A stretch of 64,000 nucleotides of DNA from Mesodorylaimus sp. YZB2_4 (GCA_030248295.1 JASANH010001537.1:558001-622000); one strand, 5' to 3'. Numbered from the stretch's first letter, positions 1 to 12,851 are shown. Numbers and translations are program-made. Notes: a model not told the origin generated them from the sequence alone.

Positions 1-64
1 AGGGTGAGATTTGTGTGAGACTCGTGAGCTGGGATAACTTAAATGCTCGACGTGTTCTTTGAAG

Positions 65-3000
65 GTTTATCTGCGATACGTGCGTGAGGACGAGGGGCAG
101 GCGGAAACCTGAGAATCGATTCACTTCGAAACGATTGCCGCAATGCAAGTTGTCACAGCATTTGGAGAAACGTGTCAATGAATTTTTGAAAAAGAAAGTG
201 CCGCCGGAAACGCCGGCTGGGGAAGTGGTCATTCGAGTGCTATCGTCGTCGGACAAAGAAGTGGAAGTGAAACCGCACATGAAGAATAAGTAAGGATTAA
301 ATAGTGTCAGTCATTGCGGCTTGGAGATGAAGTAAACTTTGTTAGGTATTGTTCGACGGGCGAGATTCCTGAAAAGTTTCCATATCGGGCGAAAGCCATA
401 TTCGCGTTCGAAGTTATTGATGGCGTGGAAGTGTGCTTTTTCGGCCTTCACGTGCAAGAATACGGGTCCAATTGTCCGTCCCCGAATCAGAGGTATATTG
501 CGGAGTGTACGAGAATTGATGCTTGCAAATGTGTGTCGTTTTAGGAGAGTCTATATCGCCTATTTGGATAGCGTTCATTTTTTTACACCAAAAATTGTTC
601 GAACGCAAGTTTATCACGAAATTTTGTTGGGATATTTGGAATACGTGAAACGGCTGGGGTAAGAGAAAGAGAGTTTTGTGTGGTTGAGGATGATTGTTGT
701 GGGTGATTTTAAGATATACCATGGCTCACATTTGGGCTTGTCCGCCGAGTGAAGGCGACGATTATATTTTCCATTGTCATCCGCCCGAACAAAAGATACC
801 GAAACCGAAGCGGCTTCAGGAGTGGTACAAAAAGATGTTGGACAAGGGGATCGTGGAACGCGTGGTAACCGATTACAAGGCGAGTCGGTTATGTTGTGCG
901 CGGTGGATGGGCGGTCGGATAAGTATGCCTGTCGTTTTAGGACATATACGAATTTTATCAGAAAGAAGAGCCATTGGCATCGGTTACCGAGCTGCCCTTG
1001 TTCGAGGGTGACTATTGGCCGAATATTATCGAAGAGTGTATTCGAGAAGTGGACGCGGAAGAAGCTGAAAGACGGCGGGAGGCCGAGGCTCAAGCGGCTG
1101 CCGCTACTTCGGCTGACGACGGTGACGACGACTTGGACGAGGTAGGCTCGTCTGAGTCCAGTATGACCGAGTTACTCCAGGGGCTTTGGATTTTTAGATT
1201 CCTGCTCAGGGCAAGAAACGGCCGCCGAACAGTAAGAAGCATAAGAGCAAGAGCAAGAGTGCAACTTCTAAGAAGAGCAAAAAGGGAATCGGTGGTACGG
1301 GCGACGATTTGACGGATAAGATTATGGCAGCTTTGGAAAAGCATAAAGAAGTAAGGAATCTCGATAAGCTTATGTCGACGAGTGCTTTGCAGCGAGTGTC
1401 TGTAGGTATTCTTCGTGGTTCGGCTTTATTCGAAACAAAGCGCGGCTGCTCTGGGGCCGATAAGCGACCCGGACACGCACATACCGTGCGAGTTCATGGA
1501 CGGCAGGGACACATTTTTATCGACTGCCCGCGATCGGCATTGGGAGTTCAGCAGTCTGCGCCGTGCCAAATACTCGACCATGTCCTTGTGCTACGAGCTG
1601 CACACGCAGGGTAGCGACAAGTTCGTGTATACGTGCAACACATGCAAGAACACGAATGCGGCCTGGCACTGTGGCGAATGCGAGGTAAGTGGAATTCGGT
1701 GGAAGGCGGGACGAGGATGTGCACGACTGTGTGTGTTTAGGACTACGACCTGTGTCAAGAGTGTTACGGCAAGACTCAGCACGAGCACAAGATGGAGAAG
1801 ATCAATTTGTCGGAAGACGTTGCGGCTGGACAAGATGGACAAGCGGCTCAAAATCCGCGCGATCGAACTGTGTCCATTCAACGGTGTATTCAAACGTTGG
1901 TTCACGCCAGTCAATGTCGCGATGCAAATTGTCGTCGAAACGGTTGTCAGAAGATGAAACGAGTGGTTCAGCACGTGAAAATGTGTAAGAATTGGCCGAG
2001 CAGCGGAGGAGGCAGCAATGCGTGCAGCGTGTGCAGGCAGTTGTGCACGTTGGTCATGCTCCACGCTCGGCAGTGTCAAGAAGCTAACTGCACGGTGCCC
2101 TTATGCCAGAATATCCGTCAGAAGTTGGCCGCTCATCAAGCTCAGTTGAGGAAGAAACGGGATCGAGAAATGATGCGACGTATTAATCTGATGAGCAATC
2201 AGAATACGGCTGCGGTAGCTATCAGCGGCGGTGGTCCGGCGACTCCCTATCAACAAACGCCGTCGCCAGCCCCCTCTATGAGCATGCCGCCATCGACGGC
2301 GTACCAGCAGCCAGCAGTCAATCCGGCGGCCGTGCGGGCGGCCAGAGAGGTCGAGAAGATCGCTCAGCAGCAAAAGCAATTTGGAGCGCCCGGTGGTCCG
2401 GTGGCGCAGGGTTATCAACGAGCACCCATGGCTCAAGCCCCGCTGAGACCCGTAGCACCGATGGGCTCGATGATAGGCGCGCCTAATCCGTCTCAGATGC
2501 CGCCCCAACAGCAGCCTCAGTCGTGGGAGACTGGGGGAAAACCGCGATCGTTCCAAGGCCATTATTCCAATTCCATACCAACGCCTCCTCAACAGCAGCA
2601 GCAGCCGCAGCCGCCGGGTTTCGCGGGTGGTGGCGGAGACTCGAGGGCGATCGAACTGCAGCAGCAAGTTCAGAACGTGCTGCAGCGACTGAAGAACGCC
2701 TCGTCGGCCGAAGAGCGGGACGCCATCATGAAGGCTGTGCAGAACGAGCCAGTCGTGGGGCCGCAGATATTGGCTACGATCATCAGGCTGACCCGACAGC
2801 CTCCCCGCCAGCAGCCGCCCCAGCAACAGCCCCCCAACCAGCAGGCCATGTGGACTGGTCCCAATCAGCAGCAGCAATCGCAGGCTGGCCCTCAGCAGTT
2901 CTTCGGCGGTGCGAGGCAGATGATGCCGCCCACTTACGGCAGACTCGCGGCGCCAGGGTACGCGTTGCGGGGACAAATGCAGCAGGCGTTAAGTCCTCAG

Positions 3001-3108
3001 ATGGGAGGCCAGGCGCCAGGTATGCAACACCAGCAGCATTTTATGCATCAGCAGCAGCAGATTATGGAACCCGGATCGAACGCGGCTGATCAGAGCAAGT
3101 TCCTTTGA
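65..3108 (+). CDS. cbp-1: CBP/p300 histone acetyltransferase, C-terminal part (5' truncated by window)
   Basis: This transcriptional coactivator acetylates histones and transcription factors in the nucleus. Exons read are 65-289, 346-492, 545-658, 714-879, 941-1141, 1198 (or 1210)-1350, 1406-1684 and 1741-3108; the bromodomain and everything upstream lie outside the window. The first exon begins at the end of the PHD/RING region ([14 protein letters not shown]) and enters the HAT domain. HAT motifs follow: [46 protein letters not shown] (containing the Tyr that matches the catalytic Tyr1467 of p300) and [13 protein letters not shown] finger ([15 protein letters not shown] to DYDLCQECY) and a complete TAZ2 zinc domain ([15 protein letters not shown] to QKMKRVVQH) come next. 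The tail is rich in Gln, Pro and Gly and ends at TGA 3108. One intron appears to be GC-AG. Identification is very secure because the exons join in phase and track p300 almost residue by residue. Confidence 0.96.
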
Positions 3109-3670
3109 GGAGGCGGTCGTAATTCGGTTTTGAGTTGTGGTGCGATTCCTGGTGCCGATGGGGTACGTGCGCGGGGTGTGGCCGACTGGTCGGCCCTCAC
3201 GCACTCGTGTATAGACTTGTCCGCGTTCGTGTTTTATTGATTGTATTCGAGCCTTGTTTAGCAAATACCTAACGAGGTCCTTGTCTGTAAGCCTGTTCCT
3301 ATTCCTATTACGCATAAATGTGAGTAAGGGGTCGCCTCAAACGTGGACGACTGGTTTTTTCATTTTTTCCGCGCCTTTGACTGTTCACGCTTTTTATATA
3401 CATAGAGGCGTTCTTCGTTTAATTTCACGTATGTAAATAATATAATTGCGAGGGATTATAGTTTGTCTTGCTGGTTGATAGTCATTGAGACTGAACTCGA
3501 TTCGAGGGTTGTAGGGAATTAACTTTAAAAATAGCGCGGTTTTGATGTAAGCGGCTGCGTACTTAACTACAGGGAAGGTCAAGTGTGCGCCGCCATTTCC
3601 ATTTGTTTTATTTTGTTTTGTTTTATTTGGTTGGAAATTCTTGGATTTGTCTTATTCAACGGGACCGAAA
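3109..3670. other. CBP 3' UTR and short intergenic gap
   Basis: This holds the presumed 3' UTR of the CBP gene and the 5' region of MRPL44. It is T-rich near 3600-3640. I see no AATAAA signal or further exon. Confidence 0.6.
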
Positions 3671-6600
3671 ATGGCGATGATTCGAAATGCAGTGAAAAGG
3701 CTAGCATCGTTTCAGCATATGACCGTTCGAAAGCGGACTGGCTTTAGTAACTGGCATTTGAGTGAGCTAAATTTTAAATTCTTGTTTTCCAAATGTCAAA
3801 ACACACTTTACTGTACGCGGTTTGTATTCTTAGATAACATGAACACTGTGGACGGAAAAATGCGTGACGCTCGTCTGAAAGATTTATGGCATCGGCGAGT
3901 TCTGGTTGGACCGGATGAAGTGACTCCCAGATCAAAGAAGTTCCTGTGGTAAGATTGCTTGCAGACTAGGTACCCTAGTTCAGAACTTGGTGCAGGGTAT
4001 AGGCCAGCATCGACCGATCCGAGGGGTGGATCGGTTCCCGATCCTATCCGTCTGCTGGATCGACCGGATCGGCAACTAAGATTTTTTGCGCTTTATCTGC
4101 TAAAAAATGTTAGTACGGCATACTATGATGAGAAAATGCGGTTTTTCTTTCAAGTCAGCACTTAATCCCCCTTTTAGGCGCCGTTAAATTCTCCTGTGTG
4201 CTTTAGATTAGCCTGACAGAAAGTGACAGCGAGAAAGCAGAGCAGGCTGGTGAGGAGTCGTTGCCAAACACATCATCCCAACCAATCTTTAATTTTTTGA
4301 AGCGGGTCGGTCGGATCGGGATCCAGACCTTGGCTGGGGTAAAACGCCCTAATCCGGAACATCTCGATTGCTCATCTTATCCCATTCCTTACTGTTTTTG
4401 ACGAGGCTTTCCGGCTGGCGCAGCAAGAGAGCATATTTGTTTATGGCAAATATATTGCCATATACGAAACGGTGGTACTGGCGATGTGATTCTTATTTTT
4501 GCATTGAAAACGTAAAGGCATACAAGCGAACTTCAAACTTTTTTGAAGAGAACGATGTTGAGCCTTGTTTTTGGCAAAGAAACAAGACAGGCAAAAACCG
4601 TGTTGTTTCAATCTTGGTTTTTGAAAAAGCTAGAACTACTGTTCGCTAGAATCTATTCCTTAGATCTACCCTAAACCTATTGGGTGTTCCAAATTAGGAC
4701 CGAGGTGAGCCTACAGCGGAACGAGTGCGCGTTTTTTCCTTTTCCAAGCGTGGAGCTGCGTCTTAACCGAAATTTAGAGCTGTTTTCGTTCGCGGGGGAT
4801 TATACTGCGTCAGATTAAATTAAAAATACTTCGCTCTCTTGTTAATTTTCAGGCAATAAGAGGACTTGGGCCTTAGGTGTTCCGGGTTTGGGCACTTTGC
4901 CCTACTTCTTTAAAAGGCAACAGAGGCAACATCACCCTATGAGGTGATATAGACACATTGTTAGATATGTGGACCTTCGGGGGTGGTTGAAAATTCCACC
5001 AAGCTCGCAATCAGCTGAACTGCTTCCTTCCACTGGGACCTCCTGACAGGTTCATAGAAGTTCAAAATTCACTTTGTGATCGCACCCATCAATGTGAAGT
5101 TGCAGTAAAACAAAAATCAGATTTTTGTAGGAACTATGAAGCGGAACTTTTTGCGTTCGGAAAACGATTAGGCGAAGATTTTCAGTTGGCCACGTTGAGG
5201 CGAGCATTTTTGCATTTTTCATACAAACCTGAGTCGAACGAAGATGTAGAAATATTGGAAAATGAAAACGTGGCATCGACTAGTAACCAGGAGTTCATTG
5301 ACGTTGGTGAGGTTTTTTGTGTACCTACTGACTTCGCATTTAACCAATTATCGATTAAAACTTTTTTTTTTGATTCCAGGAGGAAAGATCATTGACTCGT
5401 ATGCCAAAGCCTTCCTTCGGTATCACTTTCCCAAATTACCAGAAGAAGGGATCAGGTGGGCTCAGTTACAACGCGACCTGCTTGTTTTCTGAACTCATTT
5501 CATTTCAGGACCGTAGCGGCTTATCTGACGTCGGAGAAGCAGCTTGCGTATTTGGCTAACAATTTGGGGATGTTCGATTTGACGTTGGCCTCGGTAAGTC
5601 GGTAAAGGGAGGATGCATCATTTGAGGTGTGTGATGACTGAGTGAGTCCGTCCGTCTATCCTCTGAGCAAGCCCAATGAGTGGGTCTAGCCCATCTGCAA
5701 TATTTCAGGTAGGCTTGTGAGCAGAAGGGTTCGACTCCCCTAGGGCAGAAAAATGTTTCTGTGTGTGCTTGGTATGGGTATGAAGCAAGTATGGGCAAGG
5801 TCGGATGGGTTAGAGGAGGGAAGAGGTAGGGGTAGAAATCAGATCAGATCGCCTAAGCCTGATCTGATTGCGTGTGAGGCTGGTCATGTTTGGGTCGAGT
5901 CGAGTGAGTGAGTTGTATGATTGTTTACATCCAGTACTGTAGGCTGGCTGGACAATTGGCCTGTGCTTGGAGGCCAGGGCTAAAACTGAGGTGGGGATTT
6001 CGAGAGGAAGGGCTCGATGTTCCGGCCGGCCCAGCAGGGACCCCCCCTTGCCCATACTTGGTATGGAGTATGGACGAAAGCTATAGGAGTATGGGTGTGG
6101 AGGAGTATGGACAAACGTTGGTACTAGGGCACAGCAGCATATGCCTTTACAAAGTGTCTACTGTTTCAGGGTTTCCCATACGACGCGAAAATGATGTGCG
6201 ATACGTTCAAGGCGGTTGTCGGTGCTTTAAAAACTGATTCAGTAAAAATATTCTTTGGATTTTTGATTTAGCGATCCGGATGTGGTTTCTTTTTTAAGGG
6301 TGAACAGAAAGCGGAACTTTTCGTGCAAGATTTTGTTCTGACGGAACTGGTCGATTTGGATATCAATGAAATCTTTTATATCAAAAATCCAATGCGAATC
6401 TTGGTCGCTATATTGGAAAAGTCGGGAAAAGAAGCCCCTGAAGCAAGGTATGTGCGTTTGATAAGAGCCTATTGAATGCTCTGTTGGAAGGGATGTTGTG
6501 TTGTCTTGCCTGCTTAAATGGTCTGGCGATGATATAGTTGGGCCATTTGGCGTAAAGGTCGTGGCTTATCAAGTACGCAACTCAGATAGTCCGTATGTGT

Positions 6601-7495
6601 AACTATCTCTTTCTTAGTTGGAATGTATTTTGCACACACGGGCAAAGCCATTTCCAGTCTTGAGGGATTTTTGTGGCTGCTCTATGCTGTCCTATTTCAA
6701 TATGGCAAAGCTAGTTTCAGCTTCGTCTTACCATCCCACACAACACTTCCCTGAGGACTGTGTAAAATGTGGTTTTTATAAGGGACTAGGTTTCCTTAGC
6801 TGCAGATGATGGGGATGGATTCTGGGCTGCATGAGGGCGACAGGGCTAAAGTTCAAGACCATCAGCTCAGGCACAACGATCGCTATTCACTGTTGTGAAT
6901 GGTCGTCAGATGAAACACAGACATGGCAAATGGTATTTCCATCTGTCCGAAAGTAAGAATTTCTTATTTTCTAGGATTCTTCGTGAAACAGGAATATTCA
7001 CTGTGACGCCCACTTATCTGGTTGGTATATACGTCGGCCAGCAACTGCTGGGACAAGGTAAGTGTGTGGCCTGTTCAGTTGGCCTGTCTTAACGGTCGTG
7101 TGCTTGTTTTAGCACCTGGCGAATCGAGTCAGATCGCGGAGGAGATGGCGGCCAGGGATTGTTTAAAGACGTTGTGGAATACGCATCCGCAACGACGACA
7201 ACCTCTGACCTTTGGACCAAGAGCGGGCAGAGCGTTGAATGTGAGTTCGTGCAAGGAACGCGAAAATGAGTCGCTGAGTAAATACGTGGAATTTGGGGAC
7301 GAGACGGAATTGTTGGGCAATGCGTTCGAAGATGAGCCGTTCAATGTTGATGAAATGCACGAGATTTATAAAGAAGAAATCGAACCGACTTTTGGAAAAG
7401 CTTCTAGGCGAAAATTTAAACATTATTTCTTTCATGGATCGGTTTTCAGACGTAATCATCGTCCGTTTATTGCTCCAAATGTGAAAACTATTTAG
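3671..7495 (+). CDS. mrpl-44: Mitochondrial large ribosomal subunit protein mL44
   Basis: This is a structural protein of the mitochondrial 39S ribosomal subunit, made of an RNase III-like fold followed by a double-stranded-RNA-binding domain. Exons read are 3671-3746, 3834-3948, 5131-5306, 5380-5455, 5509-5593, 6170-6241, 6299-6447, 6975-7057 and 7113-7495, and all join in phase. Diagnostic stretches are the RNase III-like start (NYEAELFAFGKRLGEDF), YHFPKLPEEGIRTVAAYLT, FKAVVGALKTD, NPMRILVAILEKSGKEAPEA and the dsRBD (TPTYLVGIYVGQQLLGQAPG, EEMAARDCLKTLW). The basic N-terminus (MAMIRNAVKRLASFQHM) suits a mitochondrial presequence. ATG 3671 is chosen because it opens that presequence; an in-frame ATG at 3641 is possible. 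The roughly 75 residues after the dsRBD are longer and more acidic than in the human protein. The second intron (3949-5130) is the largest. Confidence 0.9.
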
Positions 7496-7970
7496 TGCTT
7501 CTTCGATTTGGTTGTTGCTGTTCTTAGAATTAAAGAAATTATTTGTTGCATGGTACCAAAGCGAGAAATGGAAATAGCTAACGATAAGAGGAGATGCAGA
7601 GCAGAGCAGCAGATATACGTCGAATTGGAAAGTGTGAATTTACCGCGCTTCGGGGGAAGAGGTACGATGCGCAGGCAAATTGTCTGCAAGTAGCGCGGAA
7701 AGGGGCGGAGTCGAGGCATGGTCGGTAGTCGTCTGGTAGCAGCAGCTGTCGTGTTGCCAAGGTAGCGCGTGTTGGGCTGTCGAACTGGACTGGATATCGA
7801 CGGGCTAGTTCTATTTTTGCAACGGAACCGTGATGTCGTAGTATATGAGACGTGGTGGAAGAAAAGAAAAGTAGCGCGTTAGGATTGGTTTTTCTTGCAA
7901 GCGTGAGCTCGTTGGGAGAATTTCTGCCTTCGCGTATTTCACTTGAAACTTGAAAACGAATTGGTACGTG
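7496..7970. other. Gap between mL44 and PIP4K2
   Basis: This 475-base gap holds an ATTAAA sequence about 35 bases after the mL44 stop, which could serve as a polyadenylation signal, and then the 5' leader of the next gene. No further coding sequence is recognised. Confidence 0.5.
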
Positions 7971-10900
7971 ATGTCATCTAAAGGCAAAGTAAAAACGAAA
8001 ACGAAATTACATCGATCGAAGAAGCTAATTATTCCGAAATGGAAATTGTTTCGAGCAAACGAACCTCTGTTAAGCGTGTTCATGTGGGGAATCAATCATT
8101 CGGTAAGATTCACAAGTGCTTTTTTCGTGAAACGCCTGATGTACGCAGGTGATGTGATGCGCAGATTTGCGAGCTGAGTCACGTTCCGCCTCCGGGATTA
8201 TTGCTACCGGATGAATTCAAGGCTTATTCCAAAATCAAAGTGGACAATCATTTGTTCAATAAGTAAGTCATTTTTTCGTCGTGATGCGGCCAAGTGTACC
8301 TACGGACTTAAAATAAAGGCGCTTAACGTTTTGAATTCTTACCCGAGTTACTGATAAGGTTGTTGTGAATAGATTCACTACTATGCCGTACCCAGGTAAA
8401 TGATGAAGATGTTATCGGCGAGGCTTGAAGTCCCTTAGTCTCTTGCTTTCGCGTTCGATCTTCGTATTCCTTTGGCGCCATGCTTCTCGAATTCGACTAT
8501 GAAGCTTGAAGGGAGAATAATCCTACACCTGCTCATTTTTCTAGTTCAACTGTAACCAAGGAAGTGTTTCTTGGTTGCTCGTTGCGTTTTGATTAGTTGA
8601 ATTTAGAGTAGTCGATTGAGATCAAAAGGAAAGTTTCTGTTCGTTCTGTTTTAATTTGGATACAAGTGCGCTTTTAATGAGCTTAATTCCCAGGAACGGC
8701 CAGGTTTTTTAATCAAGCTGGTTTATTTGCATTCAGGGAAATGTATGTATAAATCGCTTTCTGCGTCATCAGGGTGGCGGGGTGGACATTTAATGAGTTG
8801 AAGTCGGATTTTACTGAGAAAACAATGTTTCAGCATTTTTGTTCGTCGTATGGGTTATGCTAGTTTTGCATCGTAAAAGGAGCAGGCGTGTGTTCATGCG
8901 AGGGCGATACGGAATCGATGGAGCAGCACGGGTCGGGGTTATGTTCTTCAATGGGCCGTCAACCGAAGCGTGGACAATATTTTGCCTCGTCTTAAGATTT
9001 GTCTTCAAAGAACTCCTTAGCCTAATTATGTTTTAGAAAACGAGCAATATAAGTTGTTGCAATAAAAACGAGTCTATTATACGCTCGAATAATAGAAAAG
9101 TTGGCGAAGAAAAACTAGTCGTATGGACTAGCTAGAGGATGGGCGAGTCTAATAGGAGACCTAGCAGCTGTACCAAAACTGATCCAATGACGACGACAAG
9201 CTCGAGTTGAAAGATTTTTGAAAAGTCAACCAGTTGAGTTTAAATATTCTAAGGAATTTTTTTAAAAAATTCTTCGCGTTCTTGATATTTTCTCACGTTG
9301 ATTTTAATGCTGATGAGATGGCCGTCTAATGGGGACTTAAGAATAGTTGACACAAAAATTTGACTTATTTTGGTAATGCTTGTGGGCATGATGGAAAATT
9401 GCCGTAGGAACATTTTTGTTCGGAACGAATAAACATGCGATACCTAAAAGTGACGAGTGCACATGGCGATGATGGAAGTGACATTTGGATGACTGATTGT
9501 CCACACGAGCCCGCGCGCAATTGAGATTTAATCTTTGAGGAAAAGAAAACGTGCAAAGAAGTTGCAAAATCGGAATAGTATTCTAAAATGGTTGCATTTT
9601 TAGGGATAACATGCCGAGTCATTTCAAATTCAAGGAATATTGCCCGAATGTGTTTAGAAATTTGCGAGAAAAATTCGGTGTTTATGATAATGATTATTTG
9701 GTAAGTTGATGGAGATGGTCCGGGTTCGATTCCCTGTCGGGTCAGGGTAACTTTTTTAACTTGTTGGGATCTCATTGGAGATTTAGGCTTCAGAATGTAT
9801 GAAAATAGTGTGAATCAAGTGTGAGGGGCCTTGCTGGTGGCGTATGTCACAGTTTGCTTGGCAGAGCTGGAAACTGGTCACCCTGGCTTCTCCTCTGGCC
9901 GTCTGAGAACGCGGTGATGTTCTCCTTGCGCCTTGCACGCCAGGCGGTGGATGACTCAGCCTTAATCCATCCCAGATTGACCCTAGCCGATTGCAAGATA
10001 GGGTCAATAGGCCCGCGGGAAAAGGGCCAGAAATCGATCCACCCCTGGAGCGATCAGGGAAAAACCTGAGTTTGGAAAAAGTATCGTTGGATAGTTGATC
10101 TTTGTTTGCTGTTTTAGAAATCGTTTACGAAATATCAGCCATTGCAATCGGACAGTCCGGGCAAGAGTGGTGCTCGATTCTACATATCGTATAATAAGCG
10201 ATTCGTAATCAAGGCGTTATGCGCGGAGGAAGTGGTGGAAATTCATTCCATACTGCATCATTATTATGAGGTATGGTGTGTGATTGATTTGTTTTGCATT
10301 GGCTCCCGGATGTGCTCGAGCACATGGTCTATTTTAGTACGTTGTGGAGAAACACGGCAAAACGTTATTGCCTCAATATTTGGGCATGTACCGATTGACG
10401 GTGGAAGGCTCGGAGACGTATTGGATTGTTATGCGTAATATATTCGGCCGTAAATATTTAATACATAAAAAGTTTGACTTGAAGGTGAGAACTAGTTTGG
10501 TTTACTTGTTAACCCGCCCATTCAAGTTTAAGAGTGTCGAGTATTGTAGAAAATAAACTAGTTTGTACTCGATTTTTAGGGTTCGACCGTACAAAGACAG
10601 GCGAGCGAAAAGGAAAAGGTGAGAGTTGATTTATTGCGAGAGAAGGGGAGTGCGTGGGCGGAAATAATGATGTCGAGGACGTAACAAATTGGTCTTGCAC
10701 TGGTGCACTAGCGGTTTTGTTTTGAAAATTGATGGACGAGTATCGAAGGGAACCGGAAACGGGATTAGTGGCTTATAGATTGGTGGCAATGGTTTGGGGG
10801 ATGCAGATGTTGGCTGGAGTACAGCAGAGACAGGGTTTCATTGAAATGGGTGGGATGGTCGAAGAATTCTTGCGAATGCAGGATGGTGTGAGGAGGCCTG

Positions 10901-12047
10901 CGATCTGCTTTGCTCATAATGAGCCACGAAGCCAGCTGCGATAAAGATTGGGGAGGGCGTTAATGAAAATATTGCATTTTTCAGATGAAGGAACTGCCGA
11001 CGTTCAAGGACAATGATTTTTTGGACGAAGGGTGCAAATTGTACTTACCCGATGATGCTAAGCAGAAATTGATGGATATGCTTAGTAGCGATACGGCGGT
11101 GAGTAATTTTGATGATTTGTCCCTCGGTGGAGTTTGGTCGATCAAGAGGCTAGCGGGAATTGAACCAGCATCTAGTTCGATTCTCGCTCAAGGTTTTTGT
11201 ACCTTTTTAAATGAAAGCTTGAGAATAGTGTTTATTTTTCAGTTTTTAACCAAACTTCACTTAATGGATTATTCGCTGTTGGTGGGCATTCACGATTGTT
11301 CGAAGGGGGACGAGCCGATCGGCAATGAGTCGTCGGAACCGTTGGCCGCTGCTGTTGGCAAGAAGTTGTCGAGTATTAGCGGCGAGGCGTTGTCGGGTGC
11401 TGCATATTATGGAAGTTCACCTCCCATGGCCGCCGGCGACTCGAGCGAACCGGACGCGACTTCGATCGGATCGGCAACTTATGGCAGTCAACCGACGCCG
11501 CCCGATTCGCCCGTGCCGTCGGGCGGAGCATTCGGGGTTGCGACTGGGGAATTGGATTTGGACGATGAATTCTATGCCATTCCTTCGAGAGCTGGTGAGA
11601 CAGGTGTGATGTTGGGGGGGGGGGTCAAAAACAGCCATGTCTCCGGTGTTTTTGGGAGCCTGTGGCTGTGGTTGGTTGATGAGTTGCAAGCGGCAACTAT
11701 TCTTGCCCAGGATAGTTGGCATACGACTGGTGGTGATTCAGGTCGGGTGACCGAAGGGATGGCGGGCCGAATGTACACGCCAATGGCACCAAGGGCTCGT
11801 TGTTGACCGAGCCGAGGCAGGACCGCAGATGAGCTCTGTTTCAGGTGCCCCCAAGAAGGAACTCTATTTCGTGGGTCTGGTCGATATTTTGACTTATTAC
11901 GGAGTGAAGAAGAGGACGGCGTCGGCTGCCAAGTCGGTCAAATACGGTGCTGAAGCAGACATATCTACTGTCAAACCTGATCAGTACGCTAGGCGACTGG
12001 TCGAATTTGTATCCAGGGCATTGGCCAATGGTGGTGGCGAGGCGTGA
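7971..12047 (+). CDS. ppk-2: Phosphatidylinositol 5-phosphate 4-kinase (type II PIP kinase)
   Basis: The enzyme phosphorylates PI5P at the 4-position to make PI(4,5)P2. Exons read are 7971-8102, 8165-8262, 9604-9700, 10118-10270, 10338-10484, 10580-10618, 10985-11098, 11243-11594 and 11845-12047. The N-terminus ([19 protein letters not shown]), the middle ([28 protein letters not shown]), the nucleotide-binding lysine region ([20 protein letters not shown]) and the catalytic [11 protein letters not shown] all match type II rather than type I PIP kinases. The activation loop reads [20 protein letters not shown], with Met where vertebrate type II enzymes have Ala. A Ser/Gly/Pro-rich insert follows the catalytic motif and is longer than in human PIP4K2. 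The protein closes with [20 protein letters not shown] and a short Gly-rich tail. The symbol follows the C. elegans type II enzyme by inference. Confidence 0.93.
9604..10117 (+). other. PIP4K2 exon 3 and the following repeat-bearing intron
   Basis: The intron after exon 3 (9701-10117) carries a tRNA-like T-arm with GGTTCGATTCC at 9723-9733. At 9930-9960 it also has a stretch weakly similar to the dispersed repeat at 59.7 kb (CACGCCAGGCGGTGGATGAC). This suggests an old insertion in the intron. Confidence 0.35.
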
Positions 12048-12851
12048 GTTGTGTTCTTTCGAGTCTTATCCTTGATGATCAACGGACTTTTTAGTGGGTG
12101 TGAGGGACGTATCAGGTAAAAATGTGTAAAGTGTTTGCCCGACCGAGCCTATTCGTGGTGTCTCTGACATTTGCCCAGATCGTGGTGCCAGTATACTCGC
12201 TGTGGTCGTGCACAATCGAACTCGAATGGTGCGCAAATGTAATTCGTGCCGTTGCGTGCTTGTGTGTGGTGCGATTTGTGTCCCCTTTACCATGGTTTCA
12301 TAGTTTTCGAGGTGTGGAATGAGTCCGTTTTTCGATTACTCACTGGCTAATGCCTGTACATGCTGTATGTACGGATAGTCTTAGCCGCCATGCTATGTTC
12401 ACTTGCGGGTGCGCGTTCGGCTTTCGATGTATTTTTTGGCGTTTTATGGATTTTGATGGAATTTACAGCGTTCGGATAAAGTTTTCGAGTTCGAGTATTT
12501 TTAGTGCTAATAAAGTGATTTGTGAGGGAGGCAGTGGATTGTGGGGAATGCGTTGCGTGCGCTGCAATTTATGGTCGATTAAATTGGTTGTATGGTGCGA
12601 GGCTCCAGTGTTTCAGGAAACCAACGAGTGGGCGGAGGATGAGTATGAAGAGCTCGGTAAGTGAGCAAGCGGGGGGGGGGGGGGTGGTTAGGGGGTAGGA
12701 TTGACTGGTAAGGTGGGAAGATCCGAGATCGCGGTACAGAAAGCGGGCAAAAGGCCGGGTTGTTAGAGCGTAGTCCGATGAGAGATCTATTCGATAGGCC
12801 TGTCCTTTGCCATTTGTGGCTGATACTCTTTCTGGACGATAAGGGGTAGAA
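12048..12851. other. Gap between PIP4K2 and KIF3A with one orphan exon-like segment and a G14 tract
   Basis: No gene is recognised. At 12617-12657 a 40-41-base open segment (ETNEWAEDEYEEL) lies between a good acceptor (GTGTTTCAG) and a good donor (GTAAGTG). It could be an alternative 5' exon of KIF3A or chance. A run of 14 G follows at 12671-12684. Confidence 0.4.

Noticed and set aside
2101..2976. A long minus-strand ORF opposite the CBP tail
   Set aside because: It is the mirror of the Gln/Pro-rich CBP coding sequence (CAG/CTG codons read backwards), not a separate gene.
3641..3952. One continuous 103-codon exon at the start of mL44
   Set aside because: The frame stays open by chance across an intron; GTAACT at 3747 and TTCTTAG at 3833 give the better protein and correct phase.
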